Both the position numbers and the translations under genes were made by a program. From contig CM041196.1 of assembly GCA_023078555.1 (NCBI GenBank), positions 5,591,658-5,655,657 on the forward strand: a stretch of DNA of 64,000 bases, in the 5' to 3' direction. This document shows positions 36,701 to 46,669 of the stretch, in pieces. Position 1 is the stretch's first letter. Each line of letters opens with the position of its first letter. The notes under the pieces were generated by a model that worked only from the letters and a program-made list of their open reading frames with translations, made no database searches and had not been told where the DNA came from. This stretch comes from Ulva prolifera (lineage: Eukaryota > Chlorophyta > Ulvophyceae > Ulvales > Ulvaceae).

Positions 36701-38672
36701 CATGGATGCTTGATTTAGACGTGGGCAGGGCAGAGCCGCGGGCACAGTGTACTAGCAGGTGTCAGACGCGCCTGCGAAGTACTTCTATGGCAGATTGCGG
36801 TGGAGGCCACGGGGCAGTAGCATGCAGCAATCTTCTACTGGCAACATCGGCTTCAGATGTGGCGCTTTGGCCTCAGGCCCTGCAGACAAGCGTATGTAGT
36901 TACAAAGGACAGAGGCCGGGCATCGGGCCATTGCTAGGAATTCACACGCAAATCCACTCACGCAGTCATGGCACTAGGCCGGGCACGAGCACGTACCACA
37001 GCCCTACCGGGGATGCCAGCCAAAGATTGAAGCCCCGCACGGAGCACAAGAGCATTCCCCTTGCACAGCGCCACACTCAACCGGCGCAGAGCATTCGTCA
37101 CAAACAAAGCACGGTTCACCTTACCACACCGCGACGCAACCTCCGCCAGCCGATTCAAGTGATTCATGGCAGGCTGTCCCAAGCGACCATGCGTCTCATG
37201 CGAACGGCACAAAACTGTATGCATCAGGGTCATACAAACGATATTCATTGCGTTTCTGCACGTCCCGTGTCTCCGCAGCACCCCCATCCTCCCGGGCTGC
37301 TCGGCCGCAATAGGTACCAGCACAGGGGTTCACAACCGACACATCCCCTATGCACAAAGCGTCACCCGGCGGCATGAACATGATGTCCCCCAGTTTCTCC
37401 TGGGCCACCGCCCTGAACACCTGCTCCAGCGCCGTCGCCTGCGCGGCAGCGGCCTGCTCCCCAGGCCCCGCCGGATCCCGGCCACCCGGCGCCGCCGCCG
37501 GGGCCGCAGCCTGCACTGCATCCTGCGCGTGGCGCACCATCTGGGCGCTGTGTCCAGCATCGGCGTCGGCGGCCGGAGCAGGCGTAGGTGCCGGTGCCGG
37601 GCGTATGTAGTTACAAAGGACAGAGGCCGGGCAGAGAGCCATCGCTAGGAATGTATGTATGCATGATTACATAGCCGTATCCATTATGTAAAGTAAAGTA
37701 AATCTAAATTTACTGAGCCGTATCCTATTGGACATTGACAACTCCGAATTAACGGGACCACATATGCCGAAGGGGTAAACCACCTGGAAACCCCCCTCAG
37801 ACGACCGTACGCAACTCACAGGGCCTCCTCCTGTGCTAAGCGAGGTGGTCACGTGCGGCCGTTTCGATTCCCCGAAGCGCACGCAGAATCGAACCCACGA
37901 CCTCCTGAAACGGAGGCCTCTGTTCATTCCAAATGTTCATAGGATGTAGGCCTATGTTCATTCCAAATGTTCATAGGATGTAGGCCTATGTTCATTCCAA
38001 ACGTGACACAAAGCCGTCTCGTACATGCGACCGCTGGGCACGTGTAGGCTCCACTGGCATTCTCTATGCCACGATCCCCTGTTTGGTGACATCACCTGTT
38101 TGGTGACAGCGCTCCAGGTGCTGTGGCGGTCAATGCCCATGTCTGCCGCCTGACGAGGCGAGTGCATCCCATGCTGCCTTTCCAGGAGTGACCTGTAAGG
38201 ACCTTGCGTGTCAGGATTTCGTGGTGTGCAGGCGTTTGTGGACTTGCTCATGGCGAGCGTGGACTACAGTGTCCGCTTCACGCACTCTCATGACATCGTC
38301 CCCTCGCTCCCGCCCCCGTTCTTTGGCTTCCGCCACTTCCCTCACGAAGTGTGGCAGATAGATCCACAAGCCAGCAGGCAGGCCGGAGCCGATCAAAACC
38401 ACAGCGAGGCTGTGGGGCATCTAGACTCGTTTGTTCTGCATCCAGGCCAGCAGAGTGCCTTCGAGATGGACTCGGACGCAGACAACATCAGCTATGTCTG
38501 CAGGCAAGAAGGCTCTGCAGCCGAGCAGAACTTCACATTTCAAATCTGTGATGGTTCTGGCGAGGACCTGGAATGCCATGACTCTTTGTGTTACTGGGCT
38601 CCATGCCACAGCCTGAGGGATCATATCTTTTACCTGGGGAAACACATGTATCACAGAGAAGAAGAGTGCTGA
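33772..38672 (+). CDS. Membrane-anchored class 3 lipase (fungal-lipase-like alpha/beta-hydrolase)
   Basis: Five exons: 33772-33996, 34344-34415, 35633-35888, 36231-36526, 38232-38672. All joins are GT-AG and in phase; 429 residues. A membrane span at about 19-41 (VYAFNLTCCAVGLAVLLAL) with basic residues on its C-side suggests a signal anchor. Lipase features follow: ADLQTTVYCN, RAWDCTRC, the oxyanion-side strand VFVTFRGTD, the nucleophile elbow GHSLG (Ser about 248), THSHDIVPSLPP (Asp about 304) and SLRDHIFYLG (His about 414), a complete triad. The family hydrolyses acyl-glycerols or related esters. Exons 3-5 are secure; exons 1 and 2 are inferred from phase and from the match of exon 2 to the segment that precedes RAWxCxxC in related lipases. 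Exon 2 uses a CAGAG acceptor. The last intron is 1.7 kb and holds retroelement debris. A TGTAA lies about 345 bases past the stop. Confidence 0.8.
34748..34772. repeat. Poly-G tract (25 bases) in a lipase intron
   Basis: 25 consecutive G, preceded by a short TG run, within the 1.2-kb lipase intron 34416-35632. Confidence 0.95.
36890..37650 (-). mobile_element. Non-LTR retrotransposon fragment (RLE-type endonuclease C-terminus) in a lipase intron
   Basis: Minus-strand coding remnant of about 230 codons: an Ala/Pro-rich lead, then GDIMFMPPGDALCIGDVSVV, a lysine-arginine pair in QKRNEY, FVPF, HETHGRLGQPAMNHLNRLAE, and a C-terminal helix RRLSVALCKGNALV. This is the region after the reverse transcriptase in algal LINEs that carry a restriction-like endonuclease; the acidic residues and KR fit a PD-(D/E)xK-type site. 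The frame shifts near 37205, between FVPF and HETHG, so it is a decayed copy with no reverse transcriptase domain. Direct repeats of about 50 bases beginning CGTATGTAGTTACAAAGGAC bracket it at 36890 and 37600. Its position, antisense in a lipase intron, means it is removed by splicing. Confidence 0.7.
37680..37760 (-). repeat. Dispersed repeat copy (CGGCTCAGTAAATT family)
   Basis: On the minus strand, GGATACGGCTCAGTAAATT followed by an ACTTTACT-like stretch closely matches plus-strand 43848-43907. A related segment, ACAACTCC-AATTAA followed by GACCA, recurs near 48543. The element is unidentified; it may be a retroelement end or a short non-autonomous element. Confidence 0.55.
37921..38000. 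repeat. 34-bp tandem repeat, about 2.3 copies, in a lipase intron
   Basis: A unit beginning TGTTCATTCCAAATGTTCAT starts at 37921, 37955 and 37989. Just upstream, at 37860-37905, are two B-box-like GTTCGATTC motifs in opposite orientations. Confidence 0.88.
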
Positions 38673-39345
38673 GGCCATCGTGTAGCAGTGTTTCAAGGGC
38701 TATGAGGACTCGGGCAGTCCGCATGTGTCAGTGACTTTTGCTGTCGCTCGCAGCACAAGTGTCGTCCATTCCACATTGTTGCTGTAGAGGCTACAGCTGG
38801 CTGTTTGGCCCTCGGGCATAACCTTCCCAACGCAGGGATTGTACTGGTTGCATGGTAGGATTGTTTAGATGTGTTATGGCCTCTGTCACCATGCTGTGTA
38901 GCCTCTCTGGATAGGTAGTCCAACAAAACATGGCCGTCATGGCACTTAATCTGCAGTCTCATCGATGGCAGATCATATGAGCATGTCAAAGGCAGCAACG
39001 CTAAATAAGATGGATCGTGTAATCAATGGGAAAAGTTTGAACAGTCACTCCTGAAGCTGCCACCTTGTTTAAATCTGTGTATTAACAGGGTCAGTGCACG
39101 CAGAGAAACACGTTGGATGGCCACAGGGGCACCGACCTTCAGAACAGCCGGCCCACGGCAAAGGGCCAACGAGCTACAGCCGTACTGCGACTCGAAACTT
39201 GTGCACTGGCTGCATCATCGTTCATGTCGCGCTTTCCGCGTCTCATCTGGCAGTCGGTGTTGCCGGAAGCTGCGCTGCAGAAGTGAAAGCGCAAGGGTCT
39301 GTGAAGTAAAACTATTCAGCAGCCTTCGCTTGCGCTCTCTACCAC
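38673..39345. other. Intergenic spacer between lipase and TerD-like genes
   Basis: Holds the lipase 3' UTR (TGTAA near 39017) and the presumed promoter of the TerD-like gene. No gene seen. Confidence 0.5.
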
Positions 39346-41746
39346 ATGTCGGACGCCGAAGACAATGAAGAAGTGGAGGCGCCACCGCCTCCCAAGGTGA
39401 TCCGAAGCGCTGAGTTGAACGCACAGTACAACCTGCCAATTCGAGCGGAAAAGTTTAGGTACGAAGACGAGATGGCCATTGCAATTTTCTCTCTCTTCGT
39501 CTGCTTGTTTCAGGTGGCATTGTTACTCACTGCGATCTCAACCCAATCATTGTGTACAGTCACAACATTGACTGTGGCAGCTTCTTGCAGCATTGGACTG
39601 GCCGCTTGTCCCCATGAAGGCAACGCTGTCGACATCGATCTTTCCGGAGCCATGTTTGCCTCTGATGGACGGTTGCTGGATGCTGCGTACTATGGAAATC
39701 CTTCTGCATTGGGAGGTGCCATTCGGCATTGTGGAAGCAACCCGATGGGCTCTATGCACCCGGACGAGGAGTCAGAGATCATCCATGCGTTTCCAGCGCT
39801 GATTCCTGAAGACTGCTGCATCATGATCTTTGTTGTCGGAGGAGAGCAAGTGAGCTCATGCAGCTCTCTGACTGTGACAGTGCATGCTAAGGAACGAAAG
39901 AAGGGAAAGGTGAGGCACTTCAAACCTTTCTTCCAAAAATTCCATATTCCCGCCTCATCATGGTTAATTGGTGTTCTGTGACAAGCAGGAAGCAGTGGTT
40001 CGTGGAGATATCCTCCGTCTGCTCTCCGGCAGCTCTTCTGTTGTTGCCCTCACCATCTACCGCTCTGGCAATGGCTGGCTCGCCCTCTATCCCGGTGATG
40101 GGTTGCCATCAGATCCAAACTCCACATACTGGGGCTCCATGGTATCCACAATGAAAAGGGTCGCTGCGGCCATTCCATCACTCGAGTCTGCTGCAGCTTT
40201 TGTGCCGGATGATGCAGAAGTGTTCGAGCCTCAGCCCAAGACAACAGAGCGCGCTCTTGGTGCTGCTGCAACGAATAGCGTGCTCAGTCCTGAAGCAGCT
40301 CCAGTCGTTGCTGATGCCTGGCCAGCAGTGCCTGAGGGAGCTCCTGAGGCTCCTGCAGAGCCAGAGTGCCTCCGGATTGATGTGGGTTGGCACCTATGGA
40401 AGGAGGAGGACGAGGGTACAGATATGCAGTATCAGGTTTGGCCTCACACCACTGCTACACCTGATCATCTTCCATGATCTGATCTGAAATCAATTACTGG
40501 ATTTGCATCGAGCTACAACGATCATCCCTGCTTCGGGAGCACCAGTGTACAAGCGCTGCGTTTTCTGTGTGGCACACGACGGCCATGCTGCTCGGGACCC
40601 ATGTGTTCCCAGCTGTGCCAACATAGCATGAGGAAGTACATTGCAAAATCCAGGTCATGCATCTTACATGCGACAGATTATTGGCTGGACTCGAGGCCCA
40701 CACTGGCTGGGCTGCAGCTTTTGGTATAAAGACTGAACTGGACCACAGCTTGAATGAACCATGCAACTGCACACTGCTGGCGTAATCCCACAGTGGCCAT
40801 GTGGTCGTTGCCATGCAACAGGACATGCTTTTATCATGCTGGGATTTGCTGGTACTGGATCCTGTTGCCAGGTTCTACACAAGAAGCGGCGCCTCCTCGT
40901 TATATGTGCCCAACATTCATGGTGAGGGGAACACTCAATACGGCGCTGCTCCATATCCCCCCATGTGTGCAGCTGGTTTTCACAACAGCCACTGGCGAGA
41001 TTGTGGACTGTGGGGAAGAGCAGGGTGTCACCGAGGGCATCCGCGGGCCCCCAGAGGAGGAGGAGGAGGAAGAGCCCGAGGCAGAGGAGGAGGAGGGGGC
41101 CGCGCCAGGCGGCGGCGACGCAGAGGTGCACCCTGCGCCGCGCGGCCAGGACACGGACCCCCACGGCTTCCCCCTCAAGACCTCGTTCTACATCAAGCCG
41201 GCCGAGCTGCCCGCGCGCGTGCGCGCGGTCACCGTGCAGGTGACGAACTTTGGCGGCGCGGGCATGGCGAACGCGCGGGCGCTGGCGGTGCGTGTCGCCG
41301 ACGCGACCGATGCCGACCCGATCCGCCACCGCGACCTCTTTGTGTCGGTGCTTCAGAACGGCAAGGGGGCGCACGGCAACCGCACTGTTGCTGTGCTGGC
41401 CCAGGTGTACAAGGAGAACACCGGTGCGTGCTGCGGGCCTGCTGCGCAGAGGCGCGCGTGTGCATCGTGGGGGGCCACGCTTGCTCGGTCAACGGGTGAT
41501 CGCGTGAGACGCTGTGCAGCCACCGCCTGTGCTCACAGATAGGCGATTCTGGCTGCAGACTCTCCATTTGCGATGCTGCGGGACGGCGCAGCGCGAGCGC
41601 TGGAGGAGTATGTGGACGACCCGGACAGCGTGCGAGCCACGTTGACCGCGCTGCGCGATGGCTACTGTGGCGAGCTCGCGACGGAGGCCGCCCTGGCTGC
41701 CGCACTCGAGGCGGAGGAGAACGGCGAGGTGCCCCTCCCTCTGTAA
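39346..41746 (+). CDS. Tandem TerD-like domain protein
   Basis: Five exons: 39346-39458, 39591-39909, 39989-40435, 40973-41423, 41559-41746. All are GT-AG and in phase; 505 residues. The first TerD-like domain (about 38-190) has GNAVDIDLSGAMF (the DxD calcium-binding signature near residue 52), LLDAAYYGNP, DEESEIIHAF and CCIMIFVVGG. A Pro/Ala-rich linker follows. The second domain (about 270-470) begins LRIDVGWHLWKEE and runs LVFTTATGEIVDC, an acidic insert EEEEEEEPEAEEEE, FYIKPAELPARVRAVTVQV and DLFVSVLQ. It lacks the DxDxS of domain one, so only one site looks fit for calcium. TerD proteins are linked to tellurite and general stress responses, mostly in bacteria; the role here is unknown. 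No targeting signal is visible. Two short introns (132 and 79 bases) lie in the lower-GC 5' part. The ATG at 39346 starts MSDAEDNEE. Confidence 0.75.
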
Positions 41747-41982
41747 TGTCGGTTGCTGACCCGCTGCTGTGTTTGATGGGTCGACGTTCACTGCGTTGGC
41801 AAGAGCACAGGCTAGATGAGCAAAGCAGACAGGGGCACACAAGCGCTCTGGCCTGCTATGAGGCCTAAGCAGGCAGAGATCGCCGATGTACCATGACTGA
41901 AATGCAGCCATGCAAGACACTGGGTGCTTGCACCAGGTACTCTTCCGTGCTTCAGCGCCATCGGTTGCTTGCACCATGCAAC

Positions 41983-43527
41983 ATGGTGCTGCAGGAGGAT
42001 GTACCGAAGCCAAAGCTGAAGCCGTACGTGTGGCGCGCAGCCGAGGTGCATGTGCTGGACAAGGCAGAGGATGCGGCGACGTACGCCGAGGCCGATTACC
42101 GCCGCACGGCCGCGTTTCAGGGGGCGTACAACTCGCTCGGTCGGCGCGATGCGCCGCTCGCGCGTGCGGTGTACGAGAACAGCGATTGCTACATTGGGCC
42201 CTACTCCGAAGACGCCCGCCACGGCAAGGGCGTGTACCTGCATGCCAACAAGGGCGCATTCGCAGGTGCGCTGCGCCCGCGCCTGTGCCGGAATGCATTG
42301 ACTTGGTGGTGTCCTCCCGGCAAACCGTGCGCTGGTGCGGTGCCGGCGGCGTGGCTGACGTCGCTAGCGCAGTGCGGTGGGCTGTGGCATTTGGGAGCAG
42401 GATGTATGACTGTGCTGCGGTGGCATGCGCTGCAGTGGCCGGGTGGTCCATACCCCTTGGAATCGGCGGTGGCCTGCCCACGGCCCCCAGCACGCACAGC
42501 TCTCACACATACATCCGCTGTCCCTGGAGAGCATCCGTGACAGCTGCGTGGAGAGCGGTGGCAGGTCTGCTGGCCGTGTTTGAGTGGCGTTTCAGTGCGG
42601 TGGCAATTGCAGGGGACTACGTGGAGGGGCTGCGCAGCGGCAAGGGCGTGATGCTGCTGCCCGACGGCGGCACGTACACCGGCGACTTTGCAGCGGACAA
42701 GTTTGAGGGCGCCGGCACGTACGAGTACCCCGACGGCAGCTGCTTTGTCGGCGCCTGGCTCGCTGGCAAGAAGCACGGCCCCGGTGTGCTCCTTGCACTG
42801 CACTGATGACGCTTGCTGGTGCACGGCGATTACGGGAGCGGTGTTGCTTGGAGCTGCTTCGTCCTACATTGCACACATCGCCGTGCTTCACTCGCAGCGC
42901 ACAGTGGCAGGGTGGAGCACTAGCAAACAGCCCTACTGGTGTACAGCGGTCACGTCCAAGCCTTGTGGGGCCTCTTGACCTTGAGGGCTCCAGGTGGTAT
43001 GATAGGGCTCAGTGGCACTGTGAACGCATGCGTGCATGGCTGCAGGCACATACTGGGACAAGACGGGCGGCTGCATGGCGGGCGAGTGGCAGGCCGGCGT
43101 CCTCACCGGCGCCGCGACCTACAGCCAGCCGGCGTACTCCATGGATGCGCAGTTCACCAAGGGCATCCCCGATGGGCCCTGCACGTTCACCGCGACGGCG
43201 TTCCGCAACCTCGCGGCGCGCCTGCCGCACGCTGTCGCCGCGCACATCCGCAGCCCGGCCGGGCCGGTGCTGACTCAGCGGGGCGCGTACGAGATCCCCG
43301 CCGGATCCGCGGCGGACCCGGAGCTCGACGAGGACGGCAACCCGGTGGAGGCAGAGGACGCGCCGAAGCTGCCTGCGCACCCAAAGTATGACGGCCTGAC
43401 GTTTGCAGCGTCCGCGGACGACCCCTCGGCGGGGCCCGACACGGTGTACCCCCCCGAGGCGATTGCGGTGCCGCCATGCGTGAAGCCGCCGGCGTTTTCT
43501 GTGGGTGCCGGGCTCACCGTGGCTTGA
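41983..43527 (+). CDS. MORN-repeat protein, radial-spoke-like (RSP1/RSP10/RSPH1 type)
   Basis: Three exons: 41983-42265, 42613-42783, 43046-43527. All are GT-AG and in phase; 311 residues. About five MORN repeats span residues 68-215: NSDCYIGPYSEDARHGKGVY, DYVEGLRSGKGVMLLPDGGTY, DFAADKFEGAGTYEYPDG, AWLAGKKHGPGTYWDKTGG and a divergent fifth. An acidic and Pro-rich tail (DEDGNPVEAEDAPKLPAHPKY) follows. MORN arrays bind membranes or build protein scaffolds; in flagella they form the radial spoke head. The call as ciliary rests on repeat style and the presence of IFT81 in the same genome, so it is tentative. The start is the first in-frame ATG at 41983, only 236 bases after the TerD gene stop. 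Confidence 0.75.
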
Positions 43528-44404
43528 GCTGAAGAATGCGGTTGGGGCCTGCTCCGGGAGCGGCGAGGTGGCACATGCTAGCTGGACAGGCAAGCCGTGG
43601 ACGTCGGGAGCGAATGGTTTCTGTTGGTGTGGTCATCAGCCCGTGATAGCTCTACTTTTGGTGCAACGTGGTGTTGGGATCTGCATATTGGAGCGGCTTT
43701 TTGGAGAATGAAGCTGGAGGGCTGCACTGTCTCACTGGAAGAGAGCTCTGTTGGGCTCGATTGCGTCCGCCTCAGGGAGGTATGCATATGGTGTCTGGGC
43801 AAGTGGGCCAGCGAGGTTCACTCCAGGCTGAAGCGGCGCTGTGTGGCTATCCTGGACAACAGGATGCGGCTCAGTAAATTCAAGGTCACTTTACTGTACA
43901 ATACGCTGGGCTGCAGATGGCTGGGCGGACAGGGGACCTGGCGCAGAGACGGTAGCGCAGGTGGCAGGTGGTCCTCGGGAGGGCGTCTGGTCATCAGGTG
44001 CCTGGCGTTGCTGTTGCGGGAGGAAGTGACGATCCCTGGGAGGCATTCGGGATTGGGCAACATGAACAAATGCTGTGCTGTGGATGCAATTGACTTGTGC
44101 TACTGCTTGAGAGCCATGCTCAGCTTTGCAGCGTGGATACTACCGTGGGTACAGCCAACGGTAGGCCAAGCGCGTCATGCGATCGTTGCTTGAATGCACA
44201 GCAATATTGCGACTGAGGCATGATGTGGCTAGCCCACCACAGCATGCTGTGCCAGTCACAGCAAAGCGTCCTCGGCGCCCATGGCTGCAGCGTGCGAATC
44301 AGGCATAATGCTACATAGGCAGGGACAACAGCATGATGGAGCACCAGGATAAAATCAGCTCGTGTACACCTCTTGTGCTGCACGCTGGCAGATGGTCTAA
44401 GTGT
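43528..44404. other. Intergenic: MORN 3' flank with a dispersed repeat
   Basis: A frame of about 198 codons is open at 43597-44193 but matches nothing I know and crosses the dispersed repeat at 43848-43907, so it is probably non-coding. Confidence 0.45.
43848..43907 (+). repeat. Dispersed repeat copy (CGGCTCAGTAAATT family)
   Basis: GGATGCGGCTCAGTAAATT then ACTTTACTGTACAATA, in reverse orientation relative to the copy at 37680-37760. Shared sequence spans roughly 50 bases. Confidence 0.6.
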
Positions 44405-44624
44405 TACAAGGGCAACGCGAGCGAGGCAGGTAGCACCCAGGGGAACCGCACACCCACGCAGCCAGCAGCACGCAGCACATACCCCCACACCCACGCAACC
44501 GCACACGTCAGCACCCGCCCGGGCCGCAGCTATGCACACACAGGCCCCCGGGGGGGCCCATGCCCCACAAAGAAACCCCCGCCCGCACCCCCACCCGCAC
44601 GCTGTCCCGCATGTACAGCCCAGG
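44405..44624 (+). mobile_element. 5'-truncated non-LTR element (3' UTR only) flanked by 12-bp target-site duplication
   Basis: The 220-base insert is bracketed by identical 12-mers TGGTCTAAGTGT at 44393-44404 and 44625-44636. Its start, TACAAGGGCAACGCGAGCGA, then GGCAGGTAGCACC and GGGGAACCGCACACC, match the region after the ORF stop of the element at 45044 (from about 46297). It therefore looks like a dead-on-arrival copy made by target-primed reverse transcription. Confidence 0.75.
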
Positions 44625-44636
44625 TGGTCTAAGTGT

Positions 44637-45043
44637 GGCGCTTTGCATACCCCTGCATGCCACAGCATGCAATGCTCAGAATACGTTTTCTAGTACTAGC
44701 TAGCATGCGCATACTGTAGATCTAGACATTCGACCAACGCCGGTCTATGTGCCCACGGTCGGCACCACTGGGACACCCGCACAGCTCCCGCTGGTTTAAT
44801 CGGTCACCACGCCTGCATGCTGCATGCTGCGAGGTACACACAAGCAAGTGACCTAGTGCAGCAGTTGCTGCAGAAAGTGGAAGACCGCGTATACAGCATA
44901 TATGGTGTATACAGCCATTAAGATCTGCGTCTGTGTTACTGCAGTATCTGGGACACTTTCTGATCGATTTGCACCGCGACGTGACCTCGTTCGTGACCGT
45001 GAATGAATCATGCAGTGTCACCCGGGCCTGTGAGCCCCCCTCG
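44637..45043. other. Short intergenic spacer between retroelement fragments
   Basis: Lower-GC sequence with no gene seen. Confidence 0.4.
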
Positions 45044-45571
45044 GAGGCCTATAGCTAGGGCCCTATAGGGAGCGTGCCCCGGCGCTGCTGCCCTTCACGC
45101 AGTGGGCGTAGGGCGCCAGGACCCCGCTGCACATCGCCGGCGCTCAGGAGGCCGTCTGTGGAGGGGGTTACGCACAGCGCAACCTTGCCAGCTGCCCGGA
45201 CCTGCTCCGCCCCCTCCGTGGCCGCAGCCCGGGCCGTCTGTTGCAGCGCTGGCAGGACTTGTTTGACGCACTGCATGCTGGGGTGGGATGCCGATGCCCG
45301 CGGCCTACCGGACGCGTTTGTCTCGGGCAAGCTGCTGGAGGCCCTGCGTGAGGTGGGGCGGGCGGCCGCGGACCATGCCGCTGCACTCCAACTCCAGTGC
45401 ATCGACCTCAACACGCCGGCCGGCCGGCACGAAGCGGCGTGGCTCAGGAGCGCGTCGTGGGGGCCGGCAGGTGCCTTCCTCTCCGCTTTGCCGGGCGGCG
45501 TTCTCACCCTGGGCGACGTCATGTTTGTCCTGGCGGTGTGGCACCGCCTGCGATTCCGCGTCCCAACGGAC

Positions 45572-45610
<39 letters not shown>

Positions 45611-46640
45611 TGCAAATGCAGTGCAGGTGTTGCTGCCAAACCGGACCATGCCATGTTCTGCAAGAAGGTGGCAAAGGAGACCCAGATGCGCCAGGATATC
45701 CTGGCTCGTGCCTTGCGCCTGGTTGCCTCTTACGCCGGACTGCAGTCCGCACTGGAGCCACTCTACCGTGCCCTTGCCTGGGGTGCGGGTGTGGAGCCGA
45801 ATCGTCGCGGGCACATCGTCGTGGTCATGCCGCGCCTGGAGACGGAGATGGCTGCTGTGGACGTGGTCACGCATGCGCCGGCGGCCTCGTACGTGGCCGC
45901 TGCGGCACGGGAGATGGGTGCGACGGCAGAGCGAGCGGAGAACAGGAAGCGAGACCGCTTACGGCGGGACGTGCCTGATCTGGCCGCGTTCCGGTTTGTT
46001 CCGTCTGCCGTCAAATCGTGCGGCTTCATGGGCAAGGCTGCCGTGAGGTTCAGGGGCCAGTTAAGGGATGTGGCTGCTGCTAGTGGGCGCATCTCCAAAG
46101 GTGCGTTTGTCCAATGGGCGCTGTGGGTGCTGTCGGTGTCATTGCAGCGGGGCAATGCGGATATGTTTTGGAAGTCTGGGGTTGTCATCTCTCGTGAGCA
46201 GGGGTTGCGGTATGAGGCAGGCCTGAAGGACGCGATCCTGCCGGGCTGAGGTGTGGGCGCGGTTGTAGTGTGATCGTGTGTCTATGTGTGTGTGTTACAA
46301 GGACAAAGCAAGCAAGGCAGGTAGCACCGCGAGCAAAAACCAGGGGAACCGCACACCACGCAACGAGCCACACATAACGAGCCACACGCAGCACACACCA
46401 ACACACCTACGCAACGGCAGCACCCGCGCCGGCCACAGCCACACAGCCACACAGCCACACACATCCCCAAACACACTCAAGCCGCCCACCCCATACCCAC
46501 AAGCACACCCACACGCCCACCCCCACCCAAACCCCGCGAACCAGCCAGGCGCAAGAGCCCCGACAGCACACGCAGCCAAGGCTGCCGAACAAAGAAACAG
46601 CGAGACCCCGACAACAACCCCCCGTCCCGGGGACGCCCCC
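45044..46640 (+). mobile_element. Non-LTR retrotransposon, 3' part with endonuclease ORF
   Basis: An open frame of about 390 codons (about 45074-46249, no clear start) matches the part of an algal LINE after the reverse transcriptase: SWGPAGAFLSALPGG, then a CKCSAG-HAMFC Cys-His zinc knuckle, RQDILARALR, then GHIVVVMPRLETEMAAVDVV and NRKRDRL of a restriction-like endonuclease. The Asp usually seen in GDIVV is His here, so catalysis is doubtful. A 36-base poly-C run at 45574-45609 adds 12 prolines just before the zinc knuckle without breaking the frame. No reverse transcriptase domain lies upstream, so the copy is 5'-truncated. The 3' UTR from 46250 shares sequence with 44405-44624 and ends in C-rich repeats. 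Confidence 0.75.
45574..45609. repeat. Poly-C tract (36 bases) inside the retroelement ORF
   Basis: 36 consecutive C, read in frame as a proline run between RVPTDV and CKCSAG. Confidence 0.95.
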
Positions 46641-46641
46641 A

Positions 46642-46669
46642 CCCCCCCCCCCCCCCCCCCCCCCCCCCC
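46642..46669. repeat. Poly-C tract (28 bases) between tail-to-tail retroelements
   Basis: 28 consecutive C at the junction of the plus-strand element and the minus-strand element, inside a C/A-rich stretch. Confidence 0.95.

Noticed and set aside
37840-37920. Functional tRNA gene
   Set aside because: A B-box-like GGTTCGATTC is present, but the T-stem does not pair, the anticodon-like hairpin has the wrong loop size and no matching acceptor stem is found.
43597-44193. Plus-strand frame of about 198 codons after the MORN gene
   Set aside because: It crosses a dispersed repeat and matches no family; more likely 3' flank.
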